DNA of 64,000 nucleotides from contig NZ_JACHIJ010000001.1 in assembly GCF_014203115.1 (NCBI RefSeq), forward strand, positions 434,001-498,000, in the 5' to 3' direction. The notes below the pieces were generated by a model. It saw nothing but the letters and a program-made list of their open reading frames with translations, made no database searches and was not told where the DNA came from. Shown here piece by piece: positions 36,704 through 44,906 of the stretch; position 1 is the first letter of the stretch, and every line of letters begins with the position of its first letter. This DNA comes from Afipia massiliensis. Lineage in GTDB: Bacteria; Pseudomonadota; Alphaproteobacteria; Rhizobiales; Xanthobacteraceae. The translations under genes and the position numbers were made by a program.

Positions 36704-38884
36704 CTAAGAGTTCAGCATCGGCGGCCCATCGCCTGGGCCACCGGATCCATTCGGCTTCCGTCCGGTAATCATTGGAATGATATCGTCGCGGGTGCCGAAC
36801 GCCTTGACCGACCCGTTATGGAGAATCATGATCTTGTCGACGCTCCTCAGCAGCGCGGCGCGCTGCGTAATGGTCACGACGGTGATCCGCTTCTCCTTTG
36901 CACGAATGAGCGCCCTGGCGAGCGCACGCTCTCCGTTCGCATCGAGATTGGAATTTGGTTCATCGAGCACCATGAGGCGAGGGTTACCGTAGAACGCGCG
37001 TGCCAGCCCGATCCGCTGCCTCTGTCCGCCCGACAACGGGCTCCCATCCATACCAACGACGGTTTCATACCCTTGAGCGAAGTTTGATATCATCTCGTGA
37101 ACGTCGGCTGTTTCGGCGGCGTCGAATATGTCCTCGTCGATGGCATCCCGGCGCATGCGCGCGATATTCGCCTTGATCGATGCTGGAAAGAGCTGAACGT
37201 CCTGAGGCAGATAACCGACGCTTTCTCCGAACTGGCGGGGGTCCCAGTTGCGGAGATCCATCATGTCGAGCCGCACGTTGCCCGCCGTTGGAATGATGGA
37301 GCCAACGAGCATGCGCGCAAGCATCGTCTTTCCCGTTCCGGAATCACCCACGATTGCCAGTGATTCGCCTGGCTCCAACTGGAAGCTGATGCCATTCAGG
37401 ATGACCTTCTTGGTTGGCGGCGGGACGTAGAGAATGCGCTCCACGCTCAGATGCCCCTGGGGACGCGGTAAACGTAGCCGATCAAAATTCAACGGTGAAT
37501 TCTTCAGGAGTGTTTTCACGCGCCCGTAAGCTGATCGCGCCTGGACAAACCCGCGCCAACCTTCGATCGTGCCTTCCAGCGGAGCCAGCGCCCTGCTGGC
37601 CACGATCGAAGCGGCTATAATCATGCCGCTGGTCAACTGGCTTTCCAGCGCGAGCCAGGCGCCCCAGCCAAGGATTGCGATCTGGGTACATAGACGCAGG
37701 AACTTCGATACTCCGGTCATGATGATGTTGAGGTCCTGCCCGGCGACCTGTGCTTTCAGCGACTCGACGGTTTCGTGCCCCCAGACCTGAACGCCCTCGG
37801 GGATCATTCCCATGGCGTTGATGACCTGCGCGTTGCGCGCCATCGCTTCGGCTTGAAGATTGGCACGAGTCCCGAATGCATTCGCGCGCGTGAAGGGAAC
37901 CGCGGTGACTCTTTGATTGAGCAACGCGACGCCCATCAACACCACTCCGGATGACAGAACGATCAGGCCAAGATGCGGGTGAATAAGAAACACAACCGCG
38001 AAGTATACCGGGGCGACCGGCGCATCGAACATCGTCAGCAAGACCGGGCCGGTAATAAAGGCTCGCAGATGCTGGAGATCTGCCAATGTCTGAAATTCGC
38101 GGCTCGATCCACCCTGCGCGGCTTTCGCGGCCGCGCTGAGGACGGGCCCGCCCAGCTTGGCTTCCGTCTCGACTGCAACCCGCATCAGGATGATACGCCG
38201 CATCATGTCCATCAGGACGTGCGCAGCTATCGCGACGACGACAATTATCGTCAGCATGACGAGCGTATCCGTGCTCCGGCTCGTCATCACCCGATCCGAC
38301 ATGTTGAAGAGATAGACCGGAATCGCCAGAACCAGGAGATTGACCGCGACGGAGAAGATTCCAACGGTCACAAGATTGCGCCGCGCGTTGGCCAGCCCTT
38401 TGCCAAGCACATCGCGGAATTCACTCTCGCTTGAGCGCTTGTGTAACGGTGGGGAACCGCCGCCACCTCCGCCGCCTCCTCCGCTGCCACTGGGAGGATC
38501 TCCGCCACCGCCGCCCGTCGCGACGACTGGAACTGAGGCGTTGTTTCCAGCTACGCCACCTTTTTCCGACGTTCGCCCCTCGATTTCTGGATGCGGGGGA
38601 TTTTTCGCCGTCTCTGGTAGTGGCGAAGCGTCCGACCGTCTGGCGGTGCCGTCCGCAGCCAGCAAAACCTGTCGAATTGCGGCAGCCGAGCCGGCTTGAT
38701 TCCCTCCCAGCATTGCGGTCTCAGGAGGGATTACCGGCGATGGATGGCTGCCAGACGCATCCTCATGCCGGTGGGGAAACGGAACGACTTCGGCAGTGTA
38801 AAGTTTTGCACGCTCTTCATCTGTCAAATGCGCTAGCGAATGATCATCTTCGTCATCAAATTCGTTGTCGCTGCCCCGGGTCAT
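36704..38884 (-). CDS. Type I secretion ABC transporter (permease-ATPase) with long N-terminal extension
   Basis: Inner-membrane exporter, 726 residues from the ATG at 38884 (preceded by GGAGGGTGGGGGA). Residues 1-155 are an unusual acidic and then Gly/Pro-rich extension (includes a run of nine glycines in SGGGGGGGGGSPP) with no C39 peptidase features. The six-helix transmembrane domain spans about 165-460, and the nucleotide-binding domain about 475-700: Walker A GDSGTGKTMLARML, signature LSGGQRQRIGLARAF, Walker B LMVLDEPNSNLD. It belongs to the PrtD/AprD-like exporters that do not cleave substrates. It is coupled with the HlyD gene 65 bases downstream. Confidence 0.92.
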   Translation of the reverse strand: MTRGSDNEFDDEDDHSLAHLTDEERAKLYTAEVVPFPHRHEDASGSHPSPVIPPETAMLGGNQAGSAAAIRQVLLAADGTARRSDASPLPETAKNPPHPEIEGRTSEKGGVAGNNASVPVVATGGGGGDPPSGSGGGGGGGGGSPPLHKRSSESEFRDVLGKGLANARRNLVTVGIFSVAVNLLVLAIPVYLFNMSDRVMTSRSTDTLVMLTIIVVVAIAAHVLMDMMRRIILMRVAVETEAKLGGPVLSAAAKAAQGGSSREFQTLADLQHLRAFITGPVLLTMFDAPVAPVYFAVVFLIHPHLGLIVLSSGVVLMGVALLNQRVTAVPFTRANAFGTRANLQAEAMARNAQVINAMGMIPEGVQVWGHETVESLKAQVAGQDLNIIMTGVSKFLRLCTQIAILGWGAWLALESQLTSGMIIAASIVASRALAPLEGTIEGWRGFVQARSAYGRVKTLLKNSPLNFDRLRLPRPQGHLSVERILYVPPPTKKVILNGISFQLEPGESLAIVGDSGTGKTMLARMLVGSIIPTAGNVRLDMMDLRNWDPRQFGESVGYLPQDVQLFPASIKANIARMRRDAIDEDIFDAAETADVHEMISNFAQGYETVVGMDGSPLSGGQRQRIGLARAFYGNPRLMVLDEPNSNLDANGERALARALIRAKEKRITVVTITQRAALLRSVDKIMILHNGSVKAFGTRDDIIPMITGRKPNGSGGPGDGPPMLNS

Positions 38885-38945
38885 TCCCCCACCCTCCGTC
38901 GTCCAATACTTCAGTTCAAAGGTCCGCGCTTTTCTGATTCGGCCA

Positions 38946-40883
38946 TTAATGCATGACGCTTGCAACAGGATCCTCATAGGCAGGCGCGGTCGCTACCGGC
39001 TGCGTCGCCGGCGCTTCTTCTTGGTCTTCATTGATGAAAGCGATAAGTTCCGAGACCAGCGACTGCACATCGCCGGTAAGCACTTGATCATCGCCCTCCG
39101 GCAGCAGATTAGCCTGTACGAGAATCGTGTCGCCATACACCTCGCCGTTGACGAAAGTATTCGTCGCGCCGACATCGACAATCGCAGCATCGTTGGTGAG
39201 AAGGTTCTTGCCGCTTGTCACTGACTGCGAATCGGCGCCGTTAGGATCAAGAGCAAGGGCATCCGCTGAGGGTGGATCGAGAAACTGCATGACGATGTTG
39301 ACGTCGGTGACGATGTTGGTCTGCCAGATCGCGTTGACGTCGTAATAGTCCCCCGTGATGTACAACACGTTGAAAACGCTGCCGCTACCATCAACGAATT
39401 TTCCATAGGATGGATCGAGAGTGGTCGAACCGTTTTGGATCGCCGTAACGAGGCTATTCAGGTTGTTGTTCATCGGCAGGAAATTGTCGTCGCCATAGCT
39501 CGCTATTGTCGCCGTGTTAGTCAGTTCGTTCTGGCCCGACACGACAGACTGAGACGGATCTGATCCATCCGCGAGCATCTTGATCGTGTCATTGTTCAAC
39601 AGAATGTTGTTCTGAAAAATCACATTCATGCCGTGATAGGCACCGGCGACGATGATCAGATCGTAATGAATCGTTCCGTCGAACACCGCGGTCAGATTGC
39701 CTTGCTCGTTCCCGCCGCTATACAGCTCGTAATGCGTGTCCGCACTTTTCTGGACGACGATGTCGTTGTCGGACAGATAGTTCAGCTGCACGATTGCGTG
39801 CACGCTGTAGTAGTTGCCGTCCACAACATCGACGTTCCATTGCGGCCCGGCGAATGTCGCTTTCAGTTCGGCATAAATCCCGGGATTCTGAATGAAATCG
39901 GCAATATTGTCGGTCTTGTTACCACCCTCCGCAACTGGAAACGCGACGCCCCCAGACATCTGGATATGGTCCTGATCCATGATGGAGTTGGTCTGGAAGA
40001 TCGCGTTTGTCTTGAAGTAGTCGCCCATCACGATCATGGAACGCCCGGATTCGCTCAGGTCGACTATCAGGCTGGCGTTCCAGCTGTCGTTGGCTCCAGT
40101 TTCGGCCCATTGCCCGAGACCGTTACCAAGATCCGGCGCAGGTACGGGATCAGGAATCGGCGTCTCGGCCGGCGGCTCAGGTCGAGGTGTCTGAAGCTCG
40201 CCGTTCAGATAGTAGCCTGGCTCGACTGAATGCGCGCCCGGTTCACCGTCACGCGAGGCGAAGTCCTCATCGTAGGCTTTGACGAATTCCACAGCTCCCG
40301 CGCTGCTTTGAGGCATCAGCCATTCATTTGGGATATGCTCGCTGGCATTGTCCGCCATCTGCTGAAGAATCGCCCCGGTATCGGATGTGAGGCGCGCAAG
40401 ATCCCCGGCGATATCATCGGCACATGCTCCGACGAGCAGGTTGTCGTCGTCCAACATGAAATTGTACTGATGAATCTGAACCTGAGTCTGCTCGCCGCCA
40501 TCCTGATACTGAACCGTAATCTTGAATTCGGATCCGCCGCCGCCTCCACCTGACGCTCCGGGAAACTGGAACTGCGGGAGCCGGTCGGACAAATGGGAAT
40601 CCAGATCCGGCTTTGGCGCCGGCGGGCTCAATGACTTGATCGGGAGGATCCGGGAATGGTGGAGCTCTTCAAGAGGCCCAATGAACGGAGTCAGCAAGCC
40701 GTGGCTGTCGAGAGGATTGAAATCAGGGTTGCTTAGGTAATTGGGGCGCGGCGTGATGTAATCGTCTTGCAGGTTGCGGAAAGCTGACTCGTCGTAGCCA
40801 ATGCGATCCCGCGCAGTGTCATTTATGATCTTCAGATAGCCTGCGAAATGCCAGACTACTTCGGTTACGCCGCCAGGCACCAT
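38946..40883 (-). CDS. Uncharacterised repeat protein of the secretion locus (five copies of a G-x-Y-x3-[NHT]-x-I-x-Q-x-N motif)
   Basis: A 645-residue acidic protein from the ATG at 40883, which follows AGGAGG. No signal peptide. The N-terminal 110 residues are mixed, a glycine run (112-117) follows, and 240-260 is a Pro-rich linker. The C-terminal two-thirds has five copies of a roughly 23-residue motif starting at about 287 (GDYFKTNAIFQTNSIMDQDH), 356 (GNYYSVHAIVQLNYLSDND), 414 (GAYHGMNVIFQNNILLNND), 511 (GDYYDVNAIWQTNIVTDVN) and a degenerate one at 580 (GEVYGDTILVQANLLPEGD). Between copies 3 and 4 and after 4, the stretches SVVSGQNELTN and SVTSGKNLLTN also repeat. The alternation of Asn/Asp and beta-branched residues suggests a beta-solenoid. 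I know no named family. It is probably the principal exported substrate of the adjacent ABC/HlyD pair (inference). Confidence 0.7.
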   Translation of the reverse strand: MVPGGVTEVVWHFAGYLKIINDTARDRIGYDESAFRNLQDDYITPRPNYLSNPDFNPLDSHGLLTPFIGPLEELHHSRILPIKSLSPPAPKPDLDSHLSDRLPQFQFPGASGGGGGGSEFKITVQYQDGGEQTQVQIHQYNFMLDDDNLLVGACADDIAGDLARLTSDTGAILQQMADNASEHIPNEWLMPQSSAGAVEFVKAYDEDFASRDGEPGAHSVEPGYYLNGELQTPRPEPPAETPIPDPVPAPDLGNGLGQWAETGANDSWNASLIVDLSESGRSMIVMGDYFKTNAIFQTNSIMDQDHIQMSGGVAFPVAEGGNKTDNIADFIQNPGIYAELKATFAGPQWNVDVVDGNYYSVHAIVQLNYLSDNDIVVQKSADTHYELYSGGNEQGNLTAVFDGTIHYDLIIVAGAYHGMNVIFQNNILLNNDTIKMLADGSDPSQSVVSGQNELTNTATIASYGDDNFLPMNNNLNSLVTAIQNGSTTLDPSYGKFVDGSGSVFNVLYITGDYYDVNAIWQTNIVTDVNIVMQFLDPPSADALALDPNGADSQSVTSGKNLLTNDAAIVDVGATNTFVNGEVYGDTILVQANLLPEGDDQVLTGDVQSLVSELIAFINEDQEEAPATQPVATAPAYEDPVASVMH

Positions 40884-40964
40884 GGGAGCCTCCTGTGTCA
40901 GGCTCGGGGATCGACGATCCCCGGGGCTATTCACGACAGCCGGTCATTAGCTAGAAGGGAAGCG

Positions 40965-40988
40965 CCCGCGCGGCGTATGCCGCGCGGG
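40965..40988 (-). terminator. GC-rich hairpin downstream of the Gln/Asn-rich protein gene
   Basis: A 10-bp perfect stem (CCCGCGCGGC with GCCGCGCGGG) and a GTAT loop, 12 bases beyond the stop of the gene at 41000-41809 and before the next gene. The minus-strand flank is TTCCCTTC rather than a T-run, so it may only attenuate transcription and set different levels of the two products. Confidence 0.55.
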
Positions 40989-40999
40989 CTCCATTGGGA

Positions 41000-41809
41000 C
41001 TAACTCAGATCACTATCGATGGTCAGATCGCGTCCAGCCACAGACATCTCGATGCTGTTGAACTGGATGTTCGCGCCCTGAGTGATAGTCTGGTTGAATG
41101 CGTCCTGCGAGATGGCCGCATCCGCGCTTGCCGCAACGCCACTGGCGGCGTTTCCGGTGATGTCGTCGATCTTCGAATCGATCTTGACATCGCCACCATG
41201 GGCCTTCGCGTCCATAGTGAAGCTACCGCCCTGATACGAGACCTTCGCATCGTACAGGAAGTCAGCATCGATCATGTTGTTCACTTGATCGATATTGAAC
41301 TGGTTACCGGTGCCGAGCTTCTGATCGACCACGTCCGGCATGATCACCGAACCGAGGACATTGTGGAGATTCGAAATATCGATGACTGGACTGCTGAGTC
41401 CATCGGCCTTGAGGTCAAGATCAATCTTGACGTCAACTGCGACATTGACCTTGTTGTCGATGGTATTTGAGATCTTGTTATCGACCTTGTTGTCGAGGCT
41501 GTTATCAACCGTGTTGTTGACCTTGTTGTCGACCTTGTTCTCGTTCCAGTTGCTGTTCTTGTTGTCGTTGCTGTTCTTGTTGTCGTTGCTGTTCTTGTTG
41601 TCGTTGCTGTTCTTGTTGTCGCTCTTGGAGTCGAGCGTCTGAACAGCGATCTGGGCTTGGGCCTGACCCTGGCCCTGGCCCTGGCCCTGACCCTGAAGCT
41701 GAGCCTGAAGCTGAGCCTGCAAGTTGGCTTGCTTCTGATCCTGATTCTGATCTTGCTTCTGATCCTGCTCGTTCTTCGGGTCGTGCGTTGGTAATGGGAA
41801 GATAGGCAT
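41000..41809 (-). CDS. Gln/Asn-rich low-complexity protein, putative exported matrix or amyloid-like protein
   Basis: A 269-residue protein from the ATG at 41809 (AGGAGTTCGTC upstream). It has no signal peptide and falls into zones: 11-53 Gln/Asp-rich, then alternating QAQ and QGQ; 64-87 four exact DNKNSN hexapeptides; 88-135 an alternating (D/N)NKV series with a 4-5-residue period; and 136-269 a more ordinary sequence with beta propensity and repeated FNIDQ, DAKV, TMDAKA, KIDSKIDD elements. The Q/N content and amphipathic DNKV periodicity recall curli-type or prion-like fibre subunits. No homologous family is claimed. It lies upstream of the 645-residue repeat protein in the secretion locus and is the leading gene of that minus-strand block. 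Confidence 0.7.
   Translation of the reverse strand: MPIFPLPTHDPKNEQDQKQDQNQDQKQANLQAQLQAQLQGQGQGQGQGQAQAQIAVQTLDSKSDNKNSNDNKNSNDNKNSNDNKNSNWNENKVDNKVNNTVDNSLDNKVDNKISNTIDNKVNVAVDVKIDLDLKADGLSSPVIDISNLHNVLGSVIMPDVVDQKLGTGNQFNIDQVNNMIDADFLYDAKVSYQGGSFTMDAKAHGGDVKIDSKIDDITGNAASGVAASADAAISQDAFNQTITQGANIQFNSIEMSVAGRDLTIDSDLS
41549..41620 (-). repeat. Coding tandem repeat, four copies of an 18-bp unit
   Basis: Four head-to-tail 18-bp units encode DNKNSN each. The copies are essentially identical at DNA level, so recent slippage is likely and copy number may vary between strains. Confidence 0.9.
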
Positions 41810-42298
41810 GACGAACTCCTGTCCGCTCTGGAGCATCGCCGTCGCCTCGAAAATCGCTGATCTTCTACGTCTGCGATTGTCTCTGCGCTACGATGCGGTT
41901 GATGCCGGATTTTCCGACTGCGATCCCCTCGCAATTGTTTGCGAGACTCCGCATCGTCAGCGTTACTTATGTGGAAGTCAGGGAATAGCCGCACATTCGG
42001 GCATCGCCCGCAGCCTTAGGCATTATGGCGTGCGCGCCATTTGGACGCTTTCGAGACCACCCATCCGCCAGATGATTGAGCGCGCTAATCCTTTCGGTTA
42101 GCTTGACTCTCCAAACGCGACAGATTTTCGGGGCTTGCAACCCGCTTGTGTGGTGCTGCCTGCTTGATGCAGCACAATTGCGGCTCATCCCGAGCTTAGC
42201 GTACGTCGCACCGGAATGCGCGACGAATTGAGCCGCCTGGTGGCTTATCCACTGGAGATCATTTTGGCGTCACACTCAATCGCACGCTTAATACCCGG
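41810..42298. other. 489-base intergenic region, probable promoter region of the secretion block
   Basis: No gene recognised on either strand; a plus-strand open frame here has no family features. It should hold the promoter for the minus-strand block that starts at 41809. A short stem (GTGCTGC with GCAGCAC at 42153-42175) lies about 125 bases past the end of the next gene and could be its terminator, though it lacks a T-run. Confidence 0.5.
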
Positions 42299-42868
42299 TC
42301 AGGGAGCTGGAGCGTTCGATCGAAGGTGAGCCTCAAGCCGCGGCAGGATATCCCAGATGTCGCGATTGATGCGCGTCATCTCCTTGATAGTCTTGACCAT
42401 GCTCTTCAATCGGGCTTCGTCCATGGGCTTCGTTTCGCCGAACTGAAGGCTGTTCTTTGTCTGCACAATTCGCATCGACTGCGTATGGGTTATCTGCCCG
42501 CTGGCATCGACAATATACATGCAGTGATTGAACTCGTTTCGCACATGCGTCGTTTCATTGAACCGATCGATGATCTTCGAAAGCGACCGGTCGAGGCTCT
42601 TGTCCTTGATCGTGATCTTCGCCAGGCGCTGGATAAGATCGAGGCGCGCTCTGGTGGTGTTGAGCGTGGCGAATGTCAGCGCCGCCGATGCCTGGTCGGT
42701 TCTCATGAGGATCATGAGAACGTAAATGAACAGGCTTTCGTTATTGGACCAGCTCGAAACCAGATTTCCGATCAGCGCCAGGATCAACGTGCGGCGATCG
42801 GCGGTTGCCGGCGCAGATGCGTTGAGCGCCTCAAAATCCGGCTTTGGTGGAAGCTGGCTTAACACCAT
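42299..42868 (-). CDS. Uncharacterised 189-residue helical protein with an RNxxxH motif
   Basis: I do not recognise the family. The protein is mostly helical with a hydrophobic stretch at 28-55 (LILALIGNLVSSW, ESLFIYVLMILM). Near residue 112 it has TTHVRNEFNHCMYIVD; the RNEFNH element fits the R-phi-x3-H pattern of HEPN-type ribonucleases and related non-catalytic HEPN proteins. The rest is charged helix. The 5' end overlaps by 25 bases the longest reading of the divergent gene, so that gene must start further in. It lies within the secretion locus but is not obviously part of the export machinery. Confidence 0.6.
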   Translation of the reverse strand: MVLSQLPPKPDFEALNASAPATADRRTLILALIGNLVSSWSNNESLFIYVLMILMRTDQASAALTFATLNTTRARLDLIQRLAKITIKDKSLDRSLSKIIDRFNETTHVRNEFNHCMYIVDASGQITHTQSMRIVQTKNSLQFGETKPMDEARLKSMVKTIKEMTRINRDIWDILPRLEAHLRSNAPAP

Positions 42869-42996
42869 CAGGCTGGTCCACTCCTGAGTTGATCTGGAGC
42901 ATCACGTATCTTGGATGTATGATCAGGCAGGTTCCCGAACAAAACAAGGGCGCCGCGCAGATTTTGGTTTCTTTTCGGATCGGCAGGAGCGGCGGT

Positions 42997-43551
42997 ATGC
43001 TGCGCTGGGTTCTCGATCTCTCCAGAGTCCGCAGAGCTCGCAAGGCAGCTTGCGCAGCGCTCTCCCCCATGGTCGCGAAGAGTCGCCATCGTCTTGGCGC
43101 CATACCCGACGCCGCATGGTCGAGCCCCTACATCGTCGGCTTCATGGTCATGCTGATTACGATCATCGCCAAGATTGAAATCGGAAAAATCGAAGGGCAA
43201 ACCTTGTGCCTGGTGCAGGCTAAGGCATGGGAGGACATCACCGCGATGAGATCCAACCTGATCGGTGAAGAGGTTCTTCTGCTCAGTGCTGCCCGAAATC
43301 GCGATTTCGAAATCGGCTGCCAGAACGCCATGACGCTCGGCTCCATGCTGATCGGAAATTCAATCTTGAAGGTGGGCCGCAGCGCGGAGTGGCAGGATCA
43401 AAATCTCGATCTGCGAGACGATGCCACTGCGATCTGGTCGGAGCGGGACGACGTGTCTTCTCTTTGGGAACGCTTCTTCGACGCTCACGTCTCAGTACAC
43501 ATTTGCGACATCGAACCGGGCCTCGGAAAATCGCCTTTCGAATACTCATGA
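42997..43551 (+). CDS. Uncharacterised 184-residue protein with one hydrophobic segment
   Basis: Not recognised. I choose the ATG at 42997 because it follows GGCAGGAG at a good distance; the frame stays open upstream to 42844 but would overlap the divergent gene. A basic N terminus (VRRARKAACAAL, KSRHRLG) precedes a single hydrophobic helix at about 44-60 (SSPYIVGFMVMLITIIAKI). A soluble part follows with EEVLLLSAARNRDFEIGCQNAMTLGSML. It could be an inner-membrane-associated or accessory protein. The segment LSRVRRARKAAC with the downstream hydrophobic stretch may be a targeting element. Confidence 0.55.
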   Translation: MLRWVLDLSRVRRARKAACAALSPMVAKSRHRLGAIPDAAWSSPYIVGFMVMLITIIAKIEIGKIEGQTLCLVQAKAWEDITAMRSNLIGEEVLLLSAARNRDFEIGCQNAMTLGSMLIGNSILKVGRSAEWQDQNLDLRDDATAIWSERDDVSSLWERFFDAHVSVHICDIEPGLGKSPFEYS

Positions 43552-43792
43552 GCAGAAACGCTGTTCTACCTCGACTTTTTGAGGCGGGTTCCATGTCTCG
43601 GAACGGTGCCTCGTTGTGCAACGCGCCAAAAGCCTATCGGAAAAGCATCACAGGCTTGCAATAAACGCAGGGTATCCTAAAGTTGGATGAATTATTTGAG
43701 CAGAAAATTACGAATTCCGCAGAGCTAGCAGATTCATACGAACGGAAATCGCTTCAAGACGGAGTATTAAGTATTACGAGTAGGGGTGCGTC

Positions 43793-44851
43793 ATGAGTAT
43801 CACCGGTTATTCGCATTCATTGCGCCAAAGGCAACAAAGCTCTGCTCGCTCCCAACAGCGACTACATGTCAGTGAAGTTGTATCTTGCCCCATTGATCAA
43901 AGTAGCAGCGATCCTCCCATCAAGCGCTCGGACCAATTGCCGCAATCCTCTGTATCGACACGACCTGCACTGAGCAGCCCTCGCCATCCCTCACAGATAT
44001 TGTCTGACGAACTCCGTCTCAATGCGCGAGCGAATTGCTCGAACCGGCGCGAGACGAACGGCCAGGACAGCCATCCCTCAGCGCAGCACCGCGTCAACAT
44101 CAAAATCCCGACAAGACCCAACGAGGTCACGCGCGTCAACGGAGCGGCGAGAACTGATGACCCGCTTGCCGTCCCAAAGAGACCCGGACTCGTTGTAATT
44201 CATCCGCGCGCTTTCTTCCGTGACTGCTTTGTTCGCTGCCTGGAGATTTCATACACAAGCCACAACATCATGGCGTTCGCCAATATCTGCACATGGCGGG
44301 CCTCGCCGCTGGAGAGCGCCGTCAACCCTTCAATTGTGGTGTACTTCGTCGATGGCAACGACGCGTCAAGTATCACCGATCTCCAGTTTCTCGAAGCAAC
44401 CGCGATAGATACACCTGTGGTCATCGTGTCAGATATCGATGACGTGAACTACGTCGTGCGAGCTCTTAAAGGCGGAGCGCGCGGATACATCCCGACAAGT
44501 TTGTCGTTCAATGTCGCCGTCGAGGCCGTGCGGCTGGTTGAAGCCGGCGGCACCTTTGTGCCTGTGAGTAGCCTGGCGATGGATGGCAGCAAACAGGAGC
44601 CGACGGCGAAAACCGGCGATCTCCTGACCGAACGACAAATGATGGTCGTCGAAGCGCTCTGTCAGGGAATGGCCAACAAACAGATCGCTTATGAGTTAGG
44701 CATGAGCGAACATACGGTGAAGGTTCATCTCCGCCACATCATGCGAAAACTCAGGGCCAGGAACAGAACCGAGGTTGCTGTGCTGACCAAGGACTTTTTT
44801 GAACGGCCGCATGAGCAAAAGCGGCTCGGTGCGGACGACGGGCCTCACTAG
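43793..44851 (+). CDS. LuxR/NarL-type regulator with atypical receiver domain and disordered N terminus
   Basis: A 352-residue transcription factor from the ATG at 43793. Residues 1-125 are Ser/Gln/Arg-rich and probably disordered. Residues 132-255 have the receiver fold (LVVIHPRAFFRDCFVRCLE, PVVIVSDIDDVNYVVRALKGGARGYIPTS). The strand that should end in the phospho-aspartate reads PSIVVYFVDGND, where the acceptor position seems to be Phe (184-185), so it may not be phosphorylated. Residues 277-335 form the GerE-type DNA-binding domain (LTERQMMVVEALCQGMANKQIAYELGMSEHTVKVHLRHIMRKL). No histidine kinase is adjacent. It is the probable regulator of the secretion block, comparable in role, not necessarily in descent, to CsgD/VpsT-like factors. 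Confidence 0.85.
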   Translation: MSITGYSHSLRQRQQSSARSQQRLHVSEVVSCPIDQSSSDPPIKRSDQLPQSSVSTRPALSSPRHPSQILSDELRLNARANCSNRRETNGQDSHPSAQHRVNIKIPTRPNEVTRVNGAARTDDPLAVPKRPGLVVIHPRAFFRDCFVRCLEISYTSHNIMAFANICTWRASPLESAVNPSIVVYFVDGNDASSITDLQFLEATAIDTPVVIVSDIDDVNYVVRALKGGARGYIPTSLSFNVAVEAVRLVEAGGTFVPVSSLAMDGSKQEPTAKTGDLLTERQMMVVEALCQGMANKQIAYELGMSEHTVKVHLRHIMRKLRARNRTEVAVLTKDFFERPHEQKRLGADDGPH

Positions 44852-44906
44852 TAGGTCCGTCTTCCTGATCGAAGTCGCGACGCAATCGCTTTCCGGAACG
44901 CAAGTC

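Noticed and set aside
41808-42101. A 97-codon plus-strand open frame upstream of the Q/N protein gene
   Set aside because: No ribosome binding site, no recognisable domain, and it occupies the expected promoter region.
42153-42175. GTGCTGC/GCAGCAC stem as terminator of the 189-residue protein gene
   Set aside because: Too far from the stop (about 125 bases) and without a T-run, so it is only mentioned in the intergenic entry.
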